Shown one piece after another: positions 52,102-62,560 of a DNA stretch of 64,000 nucleotides. How positions within the stretch are numbered: position 1 is the first letter of the stretch; each line of letters opens with the position of its first letter. The notes beneath the pieces are model-generated. The model did no database searches and was not told the DNA's origin. It was given only the letters and a program-made list of their open reading frames with translations. The position numbers and the translations under genes are program-made. The DNA comes from Pseudomonas moorei (GTDB taxonomy: Bacteria; Pseudomonadota; Gammaproteobacteria; Pseudomonadales; Pseudomonadaceae), in the NCBI RefSeq assembly GCF_008801475.1, contig NZ_VZPP01000006.1, positions 310,001 to 374,000 on the forward strand. Direction: 5' to 3'.

Positions 52102-52710
52102 ATGCTAAAGCTGACGCCACGCCAAGCAGAGATTCTGGCCTTCATCAAACGCTGCCTAGAAGACAACGGCTACCCGCCAACCCGCGCGGAAATCGCTCAG
52201 GAATTGGGTTTCAAATCACCCAATGCGGCAGAAGAACACCTCAAGGCGCTGGCCCGCAAGGGTGCCATCGAGATGACGCCCGGCGCCTCTCGCGGGATTC
52301 GCATTCCCGGTTTCGAGGCCAAGGCCGACGATTCCAGCCTGCCGATCATTGGCCGCGTTGCCGCTGGCGCGCCGATCCTCGCTCAACAGCACGTCGAGGA
52401 ATCCTGCAACATTAATCCTTCGTTTTTCCATCCTCGCGCCGACTACCTCCTGCGGGTACATGGCATGAGCATGAAAGACGTCGGTATCTTCGATGGCGAC
52501 CTGCTGGCGGTGCACACCACCCGTGAAGCCCGCAACGGCCAGATCGTGGTCGCTCGGATCGGCGACGAAGTGACCGTCAAGCGCTTCAAGCGTGACGGCA
52601 GCAAAGTCTGGCTGATCGCCGAAAACCCTGACTTCGCCCCTATCGAAGTAAACCTTAAAGATCAGGAACTGGTGATCGAAGGCTTGAGTGTCGGCGTCAT
52701 TCGCCGCTAA
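52102..52710 (+). CDS. lexA: LexA repressor
   Basis: A 202-residue SOS repressor. The N-terminal winged helix ([15 protein letters not shown], then [20 protein letters not shown]) binds SOS boxes. RecA filaments trigger self-cleavage at Ala88-Gly89 (GRVAAGAP) through the Ser123 (GMSM) and Lys160 (TVKRF) dyad, all present. Two SOS boxes upstream imply autoregulation. sulA follows after 10 bp in the same operon. ATG at 52102. Confidence 0.97.
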   Translation: MLKLTPRQAEILAFIKRCLEDNGYPPTRAEIAQELGFKSPNAAEEHLKALARKGAIEMTPGASRGIRIPGFEAKADDSSLPIIGRVAAGAPILAQQHVEESCNINPSFFHPRADYLLRVHGMSMKDVGIFDGDLLAVHTTREARNGQIVVARIGDEVTVKRFKRDGSKVWLIAENPDFAPIEVNLKDQELVIEGLSVGVIRR

Positions 52711-52720
52711 AGGAGGCTTT

Positions 52721-53194
52721 ATGCAGTTCCCACACACATCACAGCAAGCCCAACTGCCGTTGTTCGAGGCGTTCATGGCGCAGCCATTGGCGCCAATTCT
52801 GAAGGAAGTGGTCGAGTCGCCATGGAGCGCGGAACCCGAGGTCTTCAGTGAGTTGTCTCTGCGTGGTGCCGCCGGAAACTGCCTGAACCTTCTGGCACCA
52901 ATCCTCAGGGAATTGAGCCAGGATCAGGATGCGCGCTGGCTGACGCTGATCGCCCCGCCCGCCAGTCTGACCCAGGCTTGGCTACGGGACGCCGGCCTCA
53001 ATCGCGAACGTATTCTGTTGTTGCAGCCGCGCGGCACTCAGAGCGCTCAGCAACTGACCTGCGAAGCCCTTCGCCTGGGTCGAAGCCACACGGTTGTCAG
53101 CTGGCTCAATCCGCTGACCGCGAACTCGCGGCAACAGTTGATCAGCGCAGCCCGGACCGGGGACGCTCAAAGCCTGAATATTCGATTGGGTTGA
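52721..53194 (+). CDS. sulA: SOS cell-division inhibitor SulA
   Basis: A 157-residue cytosolic inhibitor of FtsZ assembly induced by DNA damage. It belongs to the SulA/RecA-like superfamily (LTLIAPPASLTQAWLRDAGL, then RILLLQPRG, VSWLNPLT). The ATG at 52721 follows AAAGGAGGCTTT, an excellent ribosome site, 10 bp after lexA, so it is co-transcribed under LexA control. The C-terminus (SLNIRLG) is conserved. A hairpin CTGCGCC/GGCGCAG at 53205-53224 follows, without a T-tract. Confidence 0.9.
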   Translation: MQFPHTSQQAQLPLFEAFMAQPLAPILKEVVESPWSAEPEVFSELSLRGAAGNCLNLLAPILRELSQDQDARWLTLIAPPASLTQAWLRDAGLNRERILLLQPRGTQSAQQLTCEALRLGRSHTVVSWLNPLTANSRQQLISAARTGDAQSLNIRLG

Positions 53195-53285
53195 CTGACA
53201 CATACTGCGCCTTGACCGGCGCAGGGCTTCTCCAGGGACAGAGAAGCTGATCTACAACTGGATACTGAAAATCCGACGGGCGGGA

Positions 53286-53519
53286 TCAATGAAGGACCCG
53301 CGAGCCCTCTTCCTTATCGAACTCGCCTTCAACCAGGCGTCCTGCCATCTGCACACCAACGCTCAACATCGCCTTGGCGACTTCCACGTGCTGGCCTTGA
53401 AGGAACGCTTTGGCGTCCTCGGAGAAATCCAAAGTCACCAGAGAACCCTCGTCCTCAGCCCTGCGCAGCTCAATACGGCCGTCTGGTAACTCGACAATTT
53501 CTAGAAAGGACGTTGGCAT
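53286..53519 (-). CDS. Small conserved hypothetical protein (PA3009-like)
   Basis: A 77-residue acidic, soluble protein starting MPTSFLEIVELPDGRIELRR with no recognised domain; the middle is helical (AKAFLQGQHVEVAKAMLSVG). The ATG at 53519 has GGAG 11 nt upstream; 26 extra codons would be needed to use the longer frame. Position after sulA matches PA3009, conserved in pseudomonads. The function is unknown. Convergent with sulA. Confidence 0.72.
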   Translation of the reverse strand: MPTSFLEIVELPDGRIELRRAEDEGSLVTLDFSEDAKAFLQGQHVEVAKAMLSVGVQMAGRLVEGEFDKEEGSRVLH

Positions 53520-53671
53520 AAAGGTCTGTTCTCCACGAAAGGCGGGGATTATATAGGCATCGGCCACACTCCGCTCGGGATCTTGACCAGATGTCATTGC
53601 ACGGAGTTATCTTTTAGCAGTCGTCCTTGGGGCGGATAGCCTTTAAAGGTATCCACCAGTCGCTCAATTTC

Positions 53672-54196
53672 TCAGCACTCGTTCAAGCCATCACGAAAAC
53701 GGATCGCCAGACTTTTAAGGTTCTGTCGCCAGCTCTCCAGCTCGTCGCGGCTCAACTCCTCAGGCACCTCTTCTTCATCCAGATTCACGGCCAGAATCAA
53801 CGGCTGCGTCACGTCGCCCTTGGGTTTGTGCGGTGCGCGGGGTGGCTGGAACAATGCTTTATGAGCCGCCAGCAACTTGGCCAGCCAGGTTTCCGGGTTG
53901 TTGGCCAGTTCGATCATCTCGGCCAGCTCAGGAATGGCGATGGTTTCCAGGACTTCGCGAGTCAGCAACGTTTCGGCCCGTGATGCATTGGCCTGAGGCA
54001 AGCGATAGAAGCCAGCGATCTCGTGACACAACCCCAACAGCGCACCGTACAGGTGAAACAACGTCGACTCACGACCAGCCTGAATCAGCGCCAGAGAGTT
54101 CATTGCCCGCCCCTCTTCAGCTTTGGCGAGCGCCTCCAGGGACAGTCCGGCGAAATAAATCTTTTGATTGGTACGGGTATAGAGCTCGTGGGCCAT
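53672..54196 (-). CDS. DUF6586-type hypothetical protein (PA3010-like)
   Basis: A 174-residue, mostly helical cytosolic protein (ELYTRTNQKIYFAGLSLEAL, then SRDELESWRQNLKSLAIRF). There is no catalytic motif. The ATG at 54196 has GGAG 9 nt upstream; a start five codons earlier is less supported. Position between a small hypothetical gene and topA is conserved in Pseudomonas. The function is unknown. Confidence 0.75.
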   Translation of the reverse strand: MAHELYTRTNQKIYFAGLSLEALAKAEEGRAMNSLALIQAGRESTLFHLYGALLGLCHEIAGFYRLPQANASRAETLLTREVLETIAIPELAEMIELANNPETWLAKLLAAHKALFQPPRAPHKPKGDVTQPLILAVNLDEEEVPEELSRDELESWRQNLKSLAIRFRDGLNEC

Positions 54197-54236
54197 GGCG
54201 GCAGTCTCCACAACGAAATAATTGCATCACGCAGGT

Positions 54237-54337
54237 CATGCAGGAGCGAGCTCGCGATGGTCGTCAACGATGACGCGGGCCTTCAGAATGCCCGCGCTAC
54301 TCTCACGCTCATCGCGAACGCGCTCACTCCTGCAAGG
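54237..54337. repeat. REP doublet with conserved linker
   Basis: A forward unit at 54237-54260 (GCAGGAGCGAGCTCGCGATG), a linker beginning GTCGTCAACGATGACGCGGG, and an inverted unit at 54310-54337. It shares both units and the linker start with the elements at 61279 and 62384. It lies between topA (its 3' end) and the upstream start of the DUF6586 gene. Confidence 0.78.
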
Positions 54338-54347
54338 TATTGCGATT

Positions 54348-56975
54348 TTACGCCTTCGCAGCCGGTCGCTTGTCCTCGACCTTCCACTTGCCACCGTCGT
54401 AGAACGCCTTCCAGCCAGTCGGCTTGCCGTCGACTTCTGTCTGCACGTACTGCTCTTTGGTCTTGCGGCTGTAACGGATCACTGCCGGGAGGCCGTCCGG
54501 ATCTTTCTTCGGCGCTTCGCAGAGGAAATGATACTTCGGATCGATCTCATCCTTGTGCGGAATGATCTCCATGACCAATGGCGCACGAGTCTCACGGTTT
54601 TTCGGGAACTGGCTCGCCGCCAGGAACAGACCGGATGCACCGTCGCGCAGGATGTAGGTGTCGTTGACCTTTTCGCATTTCAGCTCAGGCATCTTCACCG
54701 GATCCATCTTTGGCGGCGCCGCATCACCACTCTTCAGCAGTTTGCGAGTGTTCTTGCACGTCGGGTTGGTGCAACCGAAGAACTTGCCGAAACGACCGGT
54801 CTTGAGTTGCATCTCGCTGCCGCACTTGTCGCACTCCAGGCTAGGACCTTCGTAGCCCTTGATGCGATAGTTGCCCTCTTCGATTTCGTAGCCATCGCAA
54901 TCCGGGTTGTTACCGCAGATGTGCAGCTTGCGCTTCTCGTCGAGCAGATAAGCGTCCATCGCCGTACTGCAGATCGGGCAGCGATGCTTGCCGCGCAATA
55001 CCAGGGATTCCGACTCACCCTCGTCGTCCGCAGCGATTTCATCGCCGGGCACCAGGTTGACGGTCGCCTTGCAGCGTTCTTTCGGTGGCAGGCTGTAGCC
55101 CGAGCAACCGAGGAATACTCCGGTCGATGCGGTACGAATCTGCATTGGGCGACCGCAGGTCGTGCACGGAATATCGGTCATCACCGGCTGGTTCGCCCGC
55201 ATGCCGTTTTCCGCGCCTTCGGCCACTTCGAGTTTTTTCTTGAAGTCGCCGTAGAACTCGTCGAGCACGTTTTTCCAGTCGCGCTCGCCCTGGGCCACGT
55301 CATCGAGGTTCTCCTCCATGCCGGCAGTAAAGCCGTAGTCCATCAAGTTGGAGAAGCTTTCGGCCAGACGCTCGGTGACGATGTCACCCATCTTTTCCGA
55401 ATAAAAACGACGGTTGTGCAGCGCCACGTAACCGCGGTCCTGGATGGTCGAAATGATCGCCGCATAGGTCGAAGGACGACCGATGCCGCGTTTTTCCATT
55501 TCCTTTACCAGGCTGGCTTCCGAGTAACGCGCTGGCGGCTTGGTGAAGTGCTGGGTCGGATCAAGCTTGATCAGCTTCATCGCGTCGCCCTGGGCCATGT
55601 CCGGCAGCACGTCATCATCACCTGGCTTGGCGATTTGCGGCATGACGCGGGTGTAACCGTCGAACTTGAGGATACGGCCCTTGGCGCGCAGCTCGAAGTC
55701 ACCGGCGCCGACAGTGACCGTGGTCGACAGGTATTGGGCCGGCAGCATCTGGCAGGCGAGGAACTGGCGCCAGATCAGCTCGTAGAGGCGCTCGGCATCA
55801 CGCTCCATGCCAGAGAGCTTGCTTGGCTCGGTGTTGGCGTCGGACGGACGAATCGCTTCGTGAGCCTCTTGGGCGCCTTCCTTGCTGCTATAGACGTTCG
55901 GTGTTTCCGGCAGGTACTTCTTGCCGAACTCGCCTTCAATATAAGTACGCGCCATCGCCACGGCGTCTGCCGAGAGGTTGGTGGAGTCGGTACGCATATA
56001 CGTGATGTAGCCGGCTTCATACAGACGCTGGGCCATCATCATGGTTTTCTTCACGCCGAAGCCCAGGCGGTTGCTCGCGGCCTGCTGCAGGGTGGAAGTG
56101 ATGAACGGGGCCGATGGCTTGCTGCTGGTCGGCTTGTCTTCGCGCTTGACGATGCTGTAGCTGGAAGCCTTGAGCTTCTCCAGCGCGGCCATGGCCTGGG
56201 CTTCGTTGAGCGGCTTGAAGGCTTCGCCCTTTTCGCGAGCGACGTCGAAACGCACGGTTGCACCCTTGGCGGTGCCGAGGTCAGCGTGAACCTCCCAATA
56301 TTCTTCCGGAATGAACGCACGGATCTCACGCTCACGCTCGACCACCAGTTTCACGGCAACCGACTGCACACGACCGGCGGACAGGCCACGGGCAATCTTG
56401 GCCCACAGCAGCGGCGATACCATGTAACCCACCACGCGGTCGAGGAAACGACGCGCCTGCTGGGCGTTCACACGATCGATGTCCAGCTCGCCCGGCTGGG
56501 AAAAGGCTTCCTGAATCGCCTTCTTGGTAATTTCGTTGAACACCACGCGCTTGTAGCGGCTGTCGTCACCACCGATGGCTTCGCGCAGGTGCCAGGCAAT
56601 GGCTTCCCCCTCGCGATCCAAGTCGGTTGCGAGGTAGATGGTGTCAGCATCCTTGGCGAGCCGGCGCAGCTCTTCGATGACCTTTTCCTTGCCTGGGAGG
56701 ATCTCGTACTTGGCTTTCCAGCCATGATCGGGATCGACCCCCATGCGAGCGACCAGCTGCTTGCGCGCCTTTTCTTTCGGCGACAGTGCCGGCGCTTCAC
56801 CCGCAACAGCCTTGCCGCGCTTGGCGGCTGGCTCTTTGCTGGCGCTAGCCGAACCGCTGGTGGGCAGGTCTCGGATATGGCCGATACTCGACTTCACCAC
56901 GTATTGGTTACCCAGATACTTGTTGATGGTCTTGGCCTTAGCCGGGGATTCCACAATGACCAGCGATTTGCCCAT
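54348..56975 (-). CDS. topA: DNA topoisomerase I
   Basis: An 875-residue type IA topoisomerase that relaxes negative supercoils. The Toprim domain lies at the N-terminus ([36 protein letters not shown]). The active Tyr is in [11 protein letters not shown] near residue 325. Three C-terminal zinc-finger blocks are visible ([24 protein letters not shown], each with distal Cys pairs). There is a short Ala/Lys-rich insert at about 45-60. ATG at 56975. The very long open frame on the other strand is a high-GC artefact. Confidence 0.97.
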   Translation of the reverse strand: MGKSLVIVESPAKAKTINKYLGNQYVVKSSIGHIRDLPTSGSASASKEPAAKRGKAVAGEAPALSPKEKARKQLVARMGVDPDHGWKAKYEILPGKEKVIEELRRLAKDADTIYLATDLDREGEAIAWHLREAIGGDDSRYKRVVFNEITKKAIQEAFSQPGELDIDRVNAQQARRFLDRVVGYMVSPLLWAKIARGLSAGRVQSVAVKLVVEREREIRAFIPEEYWEVHADLGTAKGATVRFDVAREKGEAFKPLNEAQAMAALEKLKASSYSIVKREDKPTSSKPSAPFITSTLQQAASNRLGFGVKKTMMMAQRLYEAGYITYMRTDSTNLSADAVAMARTYIEGEFGKKYLPETPNVYSSKEGAQEAHEAIRPSDANTEPSKLSGMERDAERLYELIWRQFLACQMLPAQYLSTTVTVGAGDFELRAKGRILKFDGYTRVMPQIAKPGDDDVLPDMAQGDAMKLIKLDPTQHFTKPPARYSEASLVKEMEKRGIGRPSTYAAIISTIQDRGYVALHNRRFYSEKMGDIVTERLAESFSNLMDYGFTAGMEENLDDVAQGERDWKNVLDEFYGDFKKKLEVAEGAENGMRANQPVMTDIPCTTCGRPMQIRTASTGVFLGCSGYSLPPKERCKATVNLVPGDEIAADDEGESESLVLRGKHRCPICSTAMDAYLLDEKRKLHICGNNPDCDGYEIEEGNYRIKGYEGPSLECDKCGSEMQLKTGRFGKFFGCTNPTCKNTRKLLKSGDAAPPKMDPVKMPELKCEKVNDTYILRDGASGLFLAASQFPKNRETRAPLVMEIIPHKDEIDPKYHFLCEAPKKDPDGLPAVIRYSRKTKEQYVQTEVDGKPTGWKAFYDGGKWKVEDKRPAAKA

Positions 56976-57088
56976 GGATCAGAAAATTCCTGAATTCTAG
57001 AAGTGAAAGGCGTTGGCGCCTGACGCGGCACCGCTATATATAGTGGCTACAAGGTGAGGTCAAGCGCAGGGTTTTGCGCGCACTCAGC

Positions 57089-57325
57089 TTATGGCTTGGA
57101 AAAAACACTCGGTTCGGCTTGCACCAAAGCAAAGCGTGGCACCTGCTCGCCGTCAACTTCGACCGACTCCAGGAACATGCTCAAGGGACGCACCCAAAAG
57201 CCGTAATCGCCATACAGGGCTTGGTAGAAGACCACTTCTTCTTCGGTTTCCGAGTGCCGTGCAACACTGAATACACGGTACTGCGGACCTTTGTAATGTT
57301 GGTAGAGCCCAGGTTGTATCGGCAT
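57089..57325 (-). CDS. DUF1653 domain protein
   Basis: A 78-residue protein with the DUF1653 pattern: GLYQHYKGPQYRVFSVARHS, then VVFYQALYGDYGFWVRPLSMF. The small beta-rich fold has an unknown function. ATG at 57325 with GAGGG upstream; the frame can be extended only by a TTG. Position between topA and fadA equals PA3012. It is separated from fadA by a terminator. Confidence 0.85.
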   Translation of the reverse strand: MPIQPGLYQHYKGPQYRVFSVARHSETEEEVVFYQALYGDYGFWVRPLSMFLESVEVDGEQVPRFALVQAEPSVFSKP

Positions 57326-57375
57326 GCTTCGGCCCTCACTCAAATCTTTTCAAAATAAAAATAAAAATAAATCCG

Positions 57376-57406
57376 GAAAAACAAAAACCGGGGCACTTGG
57401 CCCCGG
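57376..57406 (-). terminator. Terminator of the fadBA operon
   Basis: On the minus strand: CCGGGGC, loop CAAGT, GCCCCGG, then TTTTTGTTTTT. It follows the fadA stop by about 20 bp. Confidence 0.88.
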
Positions 57407-57424
57407 CTTCCGTCGACGAAACGC

Positions 57425-58615
<1,191 letters not shown>

Positions 58616-58629
58616 CTAGTTGGGGGCGC

Positions 58630-60777
58630 TTAACCGAAGAAGCTCTGGCCGTTTTTGGCCATTTCGCGCAGCTTCGCGGTCGGGTGGTACAGCGCGCCCA
58701 AATCAGCGTACTGGTCAGCCAGGGCAACGAACTCTGCAACACCGATCGAGTCGATGTAGCGCAGCGCACCGCCACGGAATGGAGGGAAACCAATACCGTA
58801 GACCAGACCCATGTCGGCTTCGGCAGCGGTTTCAACAATGCCGTCTTCCAGGCAACGCACGGTTTCCAGGCACAGCGGGATCATCATCCAGTTGATGATG
58901 TCTTCGTCAGTGACTTCGCGCTGTTCAAACACGATTGGCTTGAGCACTTCCAGGACCGACGGATCGGCCACCTTCTTCTGCTTGCCCTTCTTGTCGGTCT
59001 CGTAGGCGTAGAAGCCCTTGCCGTTCTTCTGGCCCAGGCGCTTGGCTTCGTAAAGCACGTCAACGGCCGAACGACGGTCGTCTTTCATGCGATCAGGGAA
59101 ACCTTCGGCCATCACGTCACGGCCGTGGTGGCCGGTGTCGATGCCGACCACGTCCATCAGGTAGGCCGGGCCCATGGGCCAGCCGAATTTTTCCATCACC
59201 TTGTCGATACGGACGAAGTCCACACCGGCGCTGACCAGCTTGGCGAAACCGCCGAAGTACGGGAACAGAACGCGGTTGACCAGGAAGCCCGGGCAGTCGT
59301 TGACCACAATCGGGTTCTTGCCCATTTTCTTGGCGTAGGCAACGGTGGTGGCAACGGCCAGCTCGCTGGACTTCTCGCCACGGATCACTTCGACCAGCGG
59401 CATCATGTGCACCGGATTGAAGAAGTGCATGCCGACGAAGTTTTCCGGACGCTTGAGGGCCTTGGCCAACAGGCTGATGGAAATGGTCGAGGTGTTCGAG
59501 GCGAGGATGGTGTCCTCTTTGACCTGGTCTTCGACTTCGGCCAGAACGGCTTGCTTGACCTTCGGGTTCTCGACGACCGCTTCAACCACCAGGTCAACGT
59601 GACCGAAGTCACCGTAGGACAGGGTCGGACGAATGCAGTTGAGCACTTCAGCCATTTTCGCGGCGGTCATGCGGCCTTTCTCAACGCGGCCCACCAGCAG
59701 CTTGGCAGCTTCGGCCAGCCCCTGCTCGATACCGTGCTCGTTGATGTCCTTCATCAGGATCGGCGTGCCTTTGGAAGCCGACTGATAGGCGATACCGCCA
59801 CCCATGATGCCGGCGCCGAGAACGGCAGCCTGCTTCACGTCCTTGGCGATTTCGTCGTAGGCCTTGGCCTTTTTCTTCAGCTCCTGATCATTCAGGAACA
59901 GGCCGATCAAGCTCTGCGCAGCAGAGGTCTTGGCCAGCTTCACGAAACCGGCGGCTTCGACTTCCAGCGCCTTGTCGCGACCGAAGTTCGCGGCTTTCTG
60001 GATGGTCTTGATCGCTTCGACCGGCGCCGGGTAGTTCGGGCCAGCCTGACCGGCCACGAAACCTTTGGCGGTTTCGAAAGCCATCATTTGCTCGATCGCG
60101 TTCAGCTTCAGTTTTTCCAGCTTCGGCTGACGCTTGGCCTTGTAATCGAACTCGCCGGAAATAGCGCGCTTGATCAGTTCCAGCGCAGCTTCCTGCAGCT
60201 TTTCAGGAGCCACCACGGCATCGACGGCGCCGACTTTCAGCGCGTCTTCCGGGCGGTTTTCCTTGCCGGCGGCAATCCATTCGATGGCGTTGTCGGCACC
60301 GATCAGGCGCGGCAGACGCACGGTACCGCCGAAGCCCGGGTAGATACCCAGCTTGACTTCCGGCAGACCGATCTTGGCCTTGGTGGACATGACGCGGTAG
60401 TCCGCTGCCAGACACATTTCCAGACCGCCACCCAGAGCGATGCCATTGATCGCGGCGACTGTCGGGACGTTGAGGTCTTCGAAATCGCTGAAAATCTTGT
60501 TGGCTTCGAGGTTGCCAGCAACAAGCTCTGCATCCGGCAGCTTGAAGTTGTCGACAAATTCGGTGATGTCGGCGCCGACGATGAAGACGTCCTTGCCACT
60601 GCTGACGATCACACCCTTGATCGAAGCATCTGCCTTGATGGTGTCTACGGCCTGACGCAGTTCGTTCAGGGTTAGACGGTTGAACTTGTTGACGGACTCA
60701 CCCTTGAGGTCGAACTTCAGTTCGACGATGCCACTTTCAAGAGCCTTAACCGTGATGGCTTTACCTTCGTAAATCAT
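58630..60777 (-). CDS. fadB: Fatty acid oxidation complex alpha subunit, FadB
   Basis: A 715-residue multifunctional enzyme. Its N-terminal crotonase domain (enoyl-CoA hydratase/isomerase, [20 protein letters not shown]) and C-terminal 3-hydroxyacyl-CoA dehydrogenase (NAD site [14 protein letters not shown], around residue 320; catalytic [14 protein letters not shown]) act in sequence, then pass product to FadA. The length equals P. fluorescens FadB. ATG at 60777; the codon before is TTG. The gene is first in fadBA and is a known PsrA target in pseudomonads. Confidence 0.97.
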   Translation of the reverse strand: MIYEGKAITVKALESGIVELKFDLKGESVNKFNRLTLNELRQAVDTIKADASIKGVIVSSGKDVFIVGADITEFVDNFKLPDAELVAGNLEANKIFSDFEDLNVPTVAAINGIALGGGLEMCLAADYRVMSTKAKIGLPEVKLGIYPGFGGTVRLPRLIGADNAIEWIAAGKENRPEDALKVGAVDAVVAPEKLQEAALELIKRAISGEFDYKAKRQPKLEKLKLNAIEQMMAFETAKGFVAGQAGPNYPAPVEAIKTIQKAANFGRDKALEVEAAGFVKLAKTSAAQSLIGLFLNDQELKKKAKAYDEIAKDVKQAAVLGAGIMGGGIAYQSASKGTPILMKDINEHGIEQGLAEAAKLLVGRVEKGRMTAAKMAEVLNCIRPTLSYGDFGHVDLVVEAVVENPKVKQAVLAEVEDQVKEDTILASNTSTISISLLAKALKRPENFVGMHFFNPVHMMPLVEVIRGEKSSELAVATTVAYAKKMGKNPIVVNDCPGFLVNRVLFPYFGGFAKLVSAGVDFVRIDKVMEKFGWPMGPAYLMDVVGIDTGHHGRDVMAEGFPDRMKDDRRSAVDVLYEAKRLGQKNGKGFYAYETDKKGKQKKVADPSVLEVLKPIVFEQREVTDEDIINWMMIPLCLETVRCLEDGIVETAAEADMGLVYGIGFPPFRGGALRYIDSIGVAEFVALADQYADLGALYHPTAKLREMAKNGQSFFG

Positions 60778-61237
60778 CAACTGATCTCCACGATATGGAA
60801 GCTGAACAGTACACGTCGGACGCAGGCGAATGGCTCGGCAGGGACGTTAAACGTCGATGCTACGCCGATTCACCCGACACACCCGCCAACGCGATAGTCG
60901 GGATTCTGTAGGAGCGGTCTGAAATACAAACGCTCAATTCATACGCCCGTTTGATTTGGGTACGTCACCTTCACGGAATTTCCGACAATTGTCAATCGCC
61001 CGAAACAGGGGTTGAAACGCGACTTTCCGGTCATTTCCGTACTGCGAAGACCTTCAACACGCCAAGGCATGTGAAGTCATTCATAGGATCAATCATTAGA
61101 AAAGTCGCCCTAATTCCCGGCAGCCCGTGTTTAACGAGCTACGCTGGCGGAATCTCAGGGAAAAATGTGCACGCTTTTGGCGAATGCCCAGCGTAAGATC
61201 AGCCCACAGCGAATTACCGGCCTGCCTGGCCAACCCC
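60778..61237. other. Upstream region of fadB
   Basis: The upstream part of a 615-bp gap without a recognised protein gene. It holds the fadB promoter region. A widely spaced pair CAAAC (60927-60931) and GTTTG (60949-60953) is present, but its 17-bp gap does not fit the PsrA site (2-4 bp). An 81-codon frame at 60951-61196 has no domain or ribosome site. A partial REP (TGTAGGAGCGGTC) lies at about 60908-60921. Confidence 0.5.
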
Positions 61238-61265
61238 GCCCGATGATGTTGTCGGGCTTTTTATT
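61238..61265 (+). terminator. Orphan Rho-independent terminator (possible small RNA end)
   Basis: GCCCGA, 8-nt loop, TCGGGC, then TTTTTATT. No protein gene ends here on the plus strand (the downstream neighbour reads the other way), so it may end a small RNA transcribed from the fadB upstream region. No promoter was identified. Confidence 0.6.
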
Positions 61266-61278
61266 GCCTGCATAAAAA

Positions 61279-61382
61279 CCTGTGGGAGCTGGGCTGCCAG
61301 CGATGGACGTCAACGATGACGCTTGAAACCTGACACCCCGTGGCGCTCTCAGATTCATCGCGAGCAGGCTCGCTCCTACAGG
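61279..61382. repeat. REP doublet with conserved linker
   Basis: A forward unit at 61279-61306 and an inverted unit at 61356-61382, joined by a linker starting GACGTCAACGATGACGC and containing CCTGACACCCCG. It is the same composite as at 54237 and 62384. Confidence 0.8.
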
Positions 61383-61392
61383 GGGATGCGAT

Positions 61393-61830
61393 TCAGGCGA
61401 GGGCTTTGAGGGTAGCGTCGATGTGCTGCAAGACCTCGGCTTCGCCCTTCTCGCCCCAATAAAGAGCAATCATTTGTTTGTCGGCCTCGACCTTGTAGAC
61501 ATTGTCCGGCAACTTTTCGAAATGATTGAGCAGCGATCGATCTTCACAGACCTCCTGCCACTGATTCACCCACACGCCCGGTGTTTTTTGCCAGAAACTC
61601 CAGCACGCCGGTTGACTGCCCCGTCGTGGTCGGTGGTACTGCGCACAGGGATTTGGCGGCTCCTGGCCGAGCCAGTGCGGCCACTCCTGCGGCGCCAACT
61701 GCATGGCCAGGCCGATGCGCCGCGCCTCCATGCGCAGGGCCATACGCCCGCTCTGGTGTCGCGACGGTCGCAACCAGGCCAGCGGACTGAGAACCACCAG
61801 CAGGATTGACACCACTATCCAGACCGTCAT
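61393..61830 (-). CDS. Hypothetical membrane-anchored protein (PA3016-like)
   Basis: A 145-residue protein with one N-terminal membrane helix (about 2-20) and a soluble domain of about 120 residues (RMEARRIGLAMQLAPQEWPH, then PCAQYHRPRRGS). No recognised domain. ATG at 61830 has GGGAG upstream. It is divergent from the universal stress protein gene and matches PA3016 by position. The function is unknown. Confidence 0.75.
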   Translation of the reverse strand: MTVWIVVSILLVVLSPLAWLRPSRHQSGRMALRMEARRIGLAMQLAPQEWPHWLGQEPPNPCAQYHRPRRGSQPACWSFWQKTPGVWVNQWQEVCEDRSLLNHFEKLPDNVYKVEADKQMIALYWGEKGEAEVLQHIDATLKALA

Positions 61831-61934
61831 ATCTGTACTCCCGATTCTTGATGAGCGTATTCAGTCACTTTGAAACCAATACGTTTGAAACCAGCCATAC
61901 TTACCAATATCGCAATCCTCAGGAGGAGCACCTC

Positions 61935-62375
61935 ATGCCCTACAACCACATTCTGGTCGCTGTAGATCTAACCGAAGAGTGCGACCCTGTAATCCACCGC
62001 GCTCGCGAACTGGCGGTGAGCAACGGTGCGAAATTGTCCCTGGTGCACATTGTCGAGCCGATGGCCATGGCCTTTGGCGGTGACGTGCCGATGGACCTGT
62101 CACAACTGCAACAACAGCAGTTCGACCAGGCCAAAGAGCGCCTTGACCGGTTGATCTTGAAATATCCGGAGCTGTCCAGGGAGTACAGCCACCTGACCTA
62201 CGGCCAGCCACGCCAGGAAATTCACCACCTGGCCAAAGAGCAAGGGTGCGACATGATCGTGGTCGGCAGTCACGGGCGACACGGCCTGGCACTGCTGCTG
62301 GGCTCCACCGCCAACGACGTACTGCACGGAGCACCTTGCGATGTGCTGGCGGTGCGCCTGCAAACAAAAAGCTGA
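61935..62375 (+). CDS. uspA: Universal stress protein
   Basis: A 146-residue UspA-fold protein: ILVAVDLTEECDPVIHRARE at the N-terminus, then MIVVGSHGRHGLALLLGSTA. The last segment approximates the ATP-binding G-2x-G-9x-G[S/T] motif, but with eight residues in the second gap. It probably binds a nucleotide or acts as a stress chaperone. ATG at 61935 with AGGAGGAGCACCTC upstream; a longer frame begins inside the divergent promoter. The symbol is by family only. Confidence 0.9.
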   Translation: MPYNHILVAVDLTEECDPVIHRARELAVSNGAKLSLVHIVEPMAMAFGGDVPMDLSQLQQQQFDQAKERLDRLILKYPELSREYSHLTYGQPRQEIHHLAKEQGCDMIVVGSHGRHGLALLLGSTANDVLHGAPCDVLAVRLQTKS

Positions 62376-62383
62376 TAGCCCCC

Positions 62384-62488
62384 CCTGTAAGAGCGAGCTC
62401 GCTCGCGATGGTCGTCAATGATATCTCGCAACGCCTGACGCCCCGCGAAACTCCCGGATTCATCGCGAGCACGCTCGCTCCTACAGAG
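62384..62488. repeat. REP doublet with conserved linker
   Basis: A forward unit at 62384-62411 (CCTGTAAGAGCGAGCTCGCT then CGCGATGG) and an inverted unit at 62461-62488. The linker starts GTCGTCAATGAT and contains GCCTGACGCCCCG. It is followed by the terminator of uup. Confidence 0.8.
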
Positions 62489-62508
62489 AGTTGACCGTAT
62501 TCCATATG

Positions 62509-62546
62509 AAAAGCCCGGCGTTCATGCGAATGAAGCCGGGCTTTTT
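62509..62546. terminator. Terminator between uspA and uup
   Basis: AAAAGCCCGGC at 62509-62519 and GCCGGGCTTTTT at 62535-62546, with a near-complete inner stem TTCAT/ATGAA and loop GCGA. It serves the minus-strand gene uup and could also end the plus-strand transcript of uspA. Confidence 0.88.
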
Positions 62547-62560
62547 CATGGCAGGATCAA

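Noticed and set aside
54222..56993. A 923-codon open frame antisense to topA
   Set aside because: It mirrors topA, has no family motifs and is due to high GC in third positions. TopA itself has full catalytic and zinc-finger motifs.
58684..60675. A 663-codon open frame antisense to fadB
   Set aside because: Same cause; FadB domains lie on the minus strand.
60927..60953. CAAAC and GTTTG as a PsrA site for fadBA
   Set aside because: The centre is 17 bp, while PsrA needs 2-4 bp. The known fadBA regulation was not enough to call it.
60951..61196. An 81-codon frame between fadB and the PA3016-like gene
   Set aside because: No ribosome site or recognisable domain. The region is better explained as regulatory sequence.
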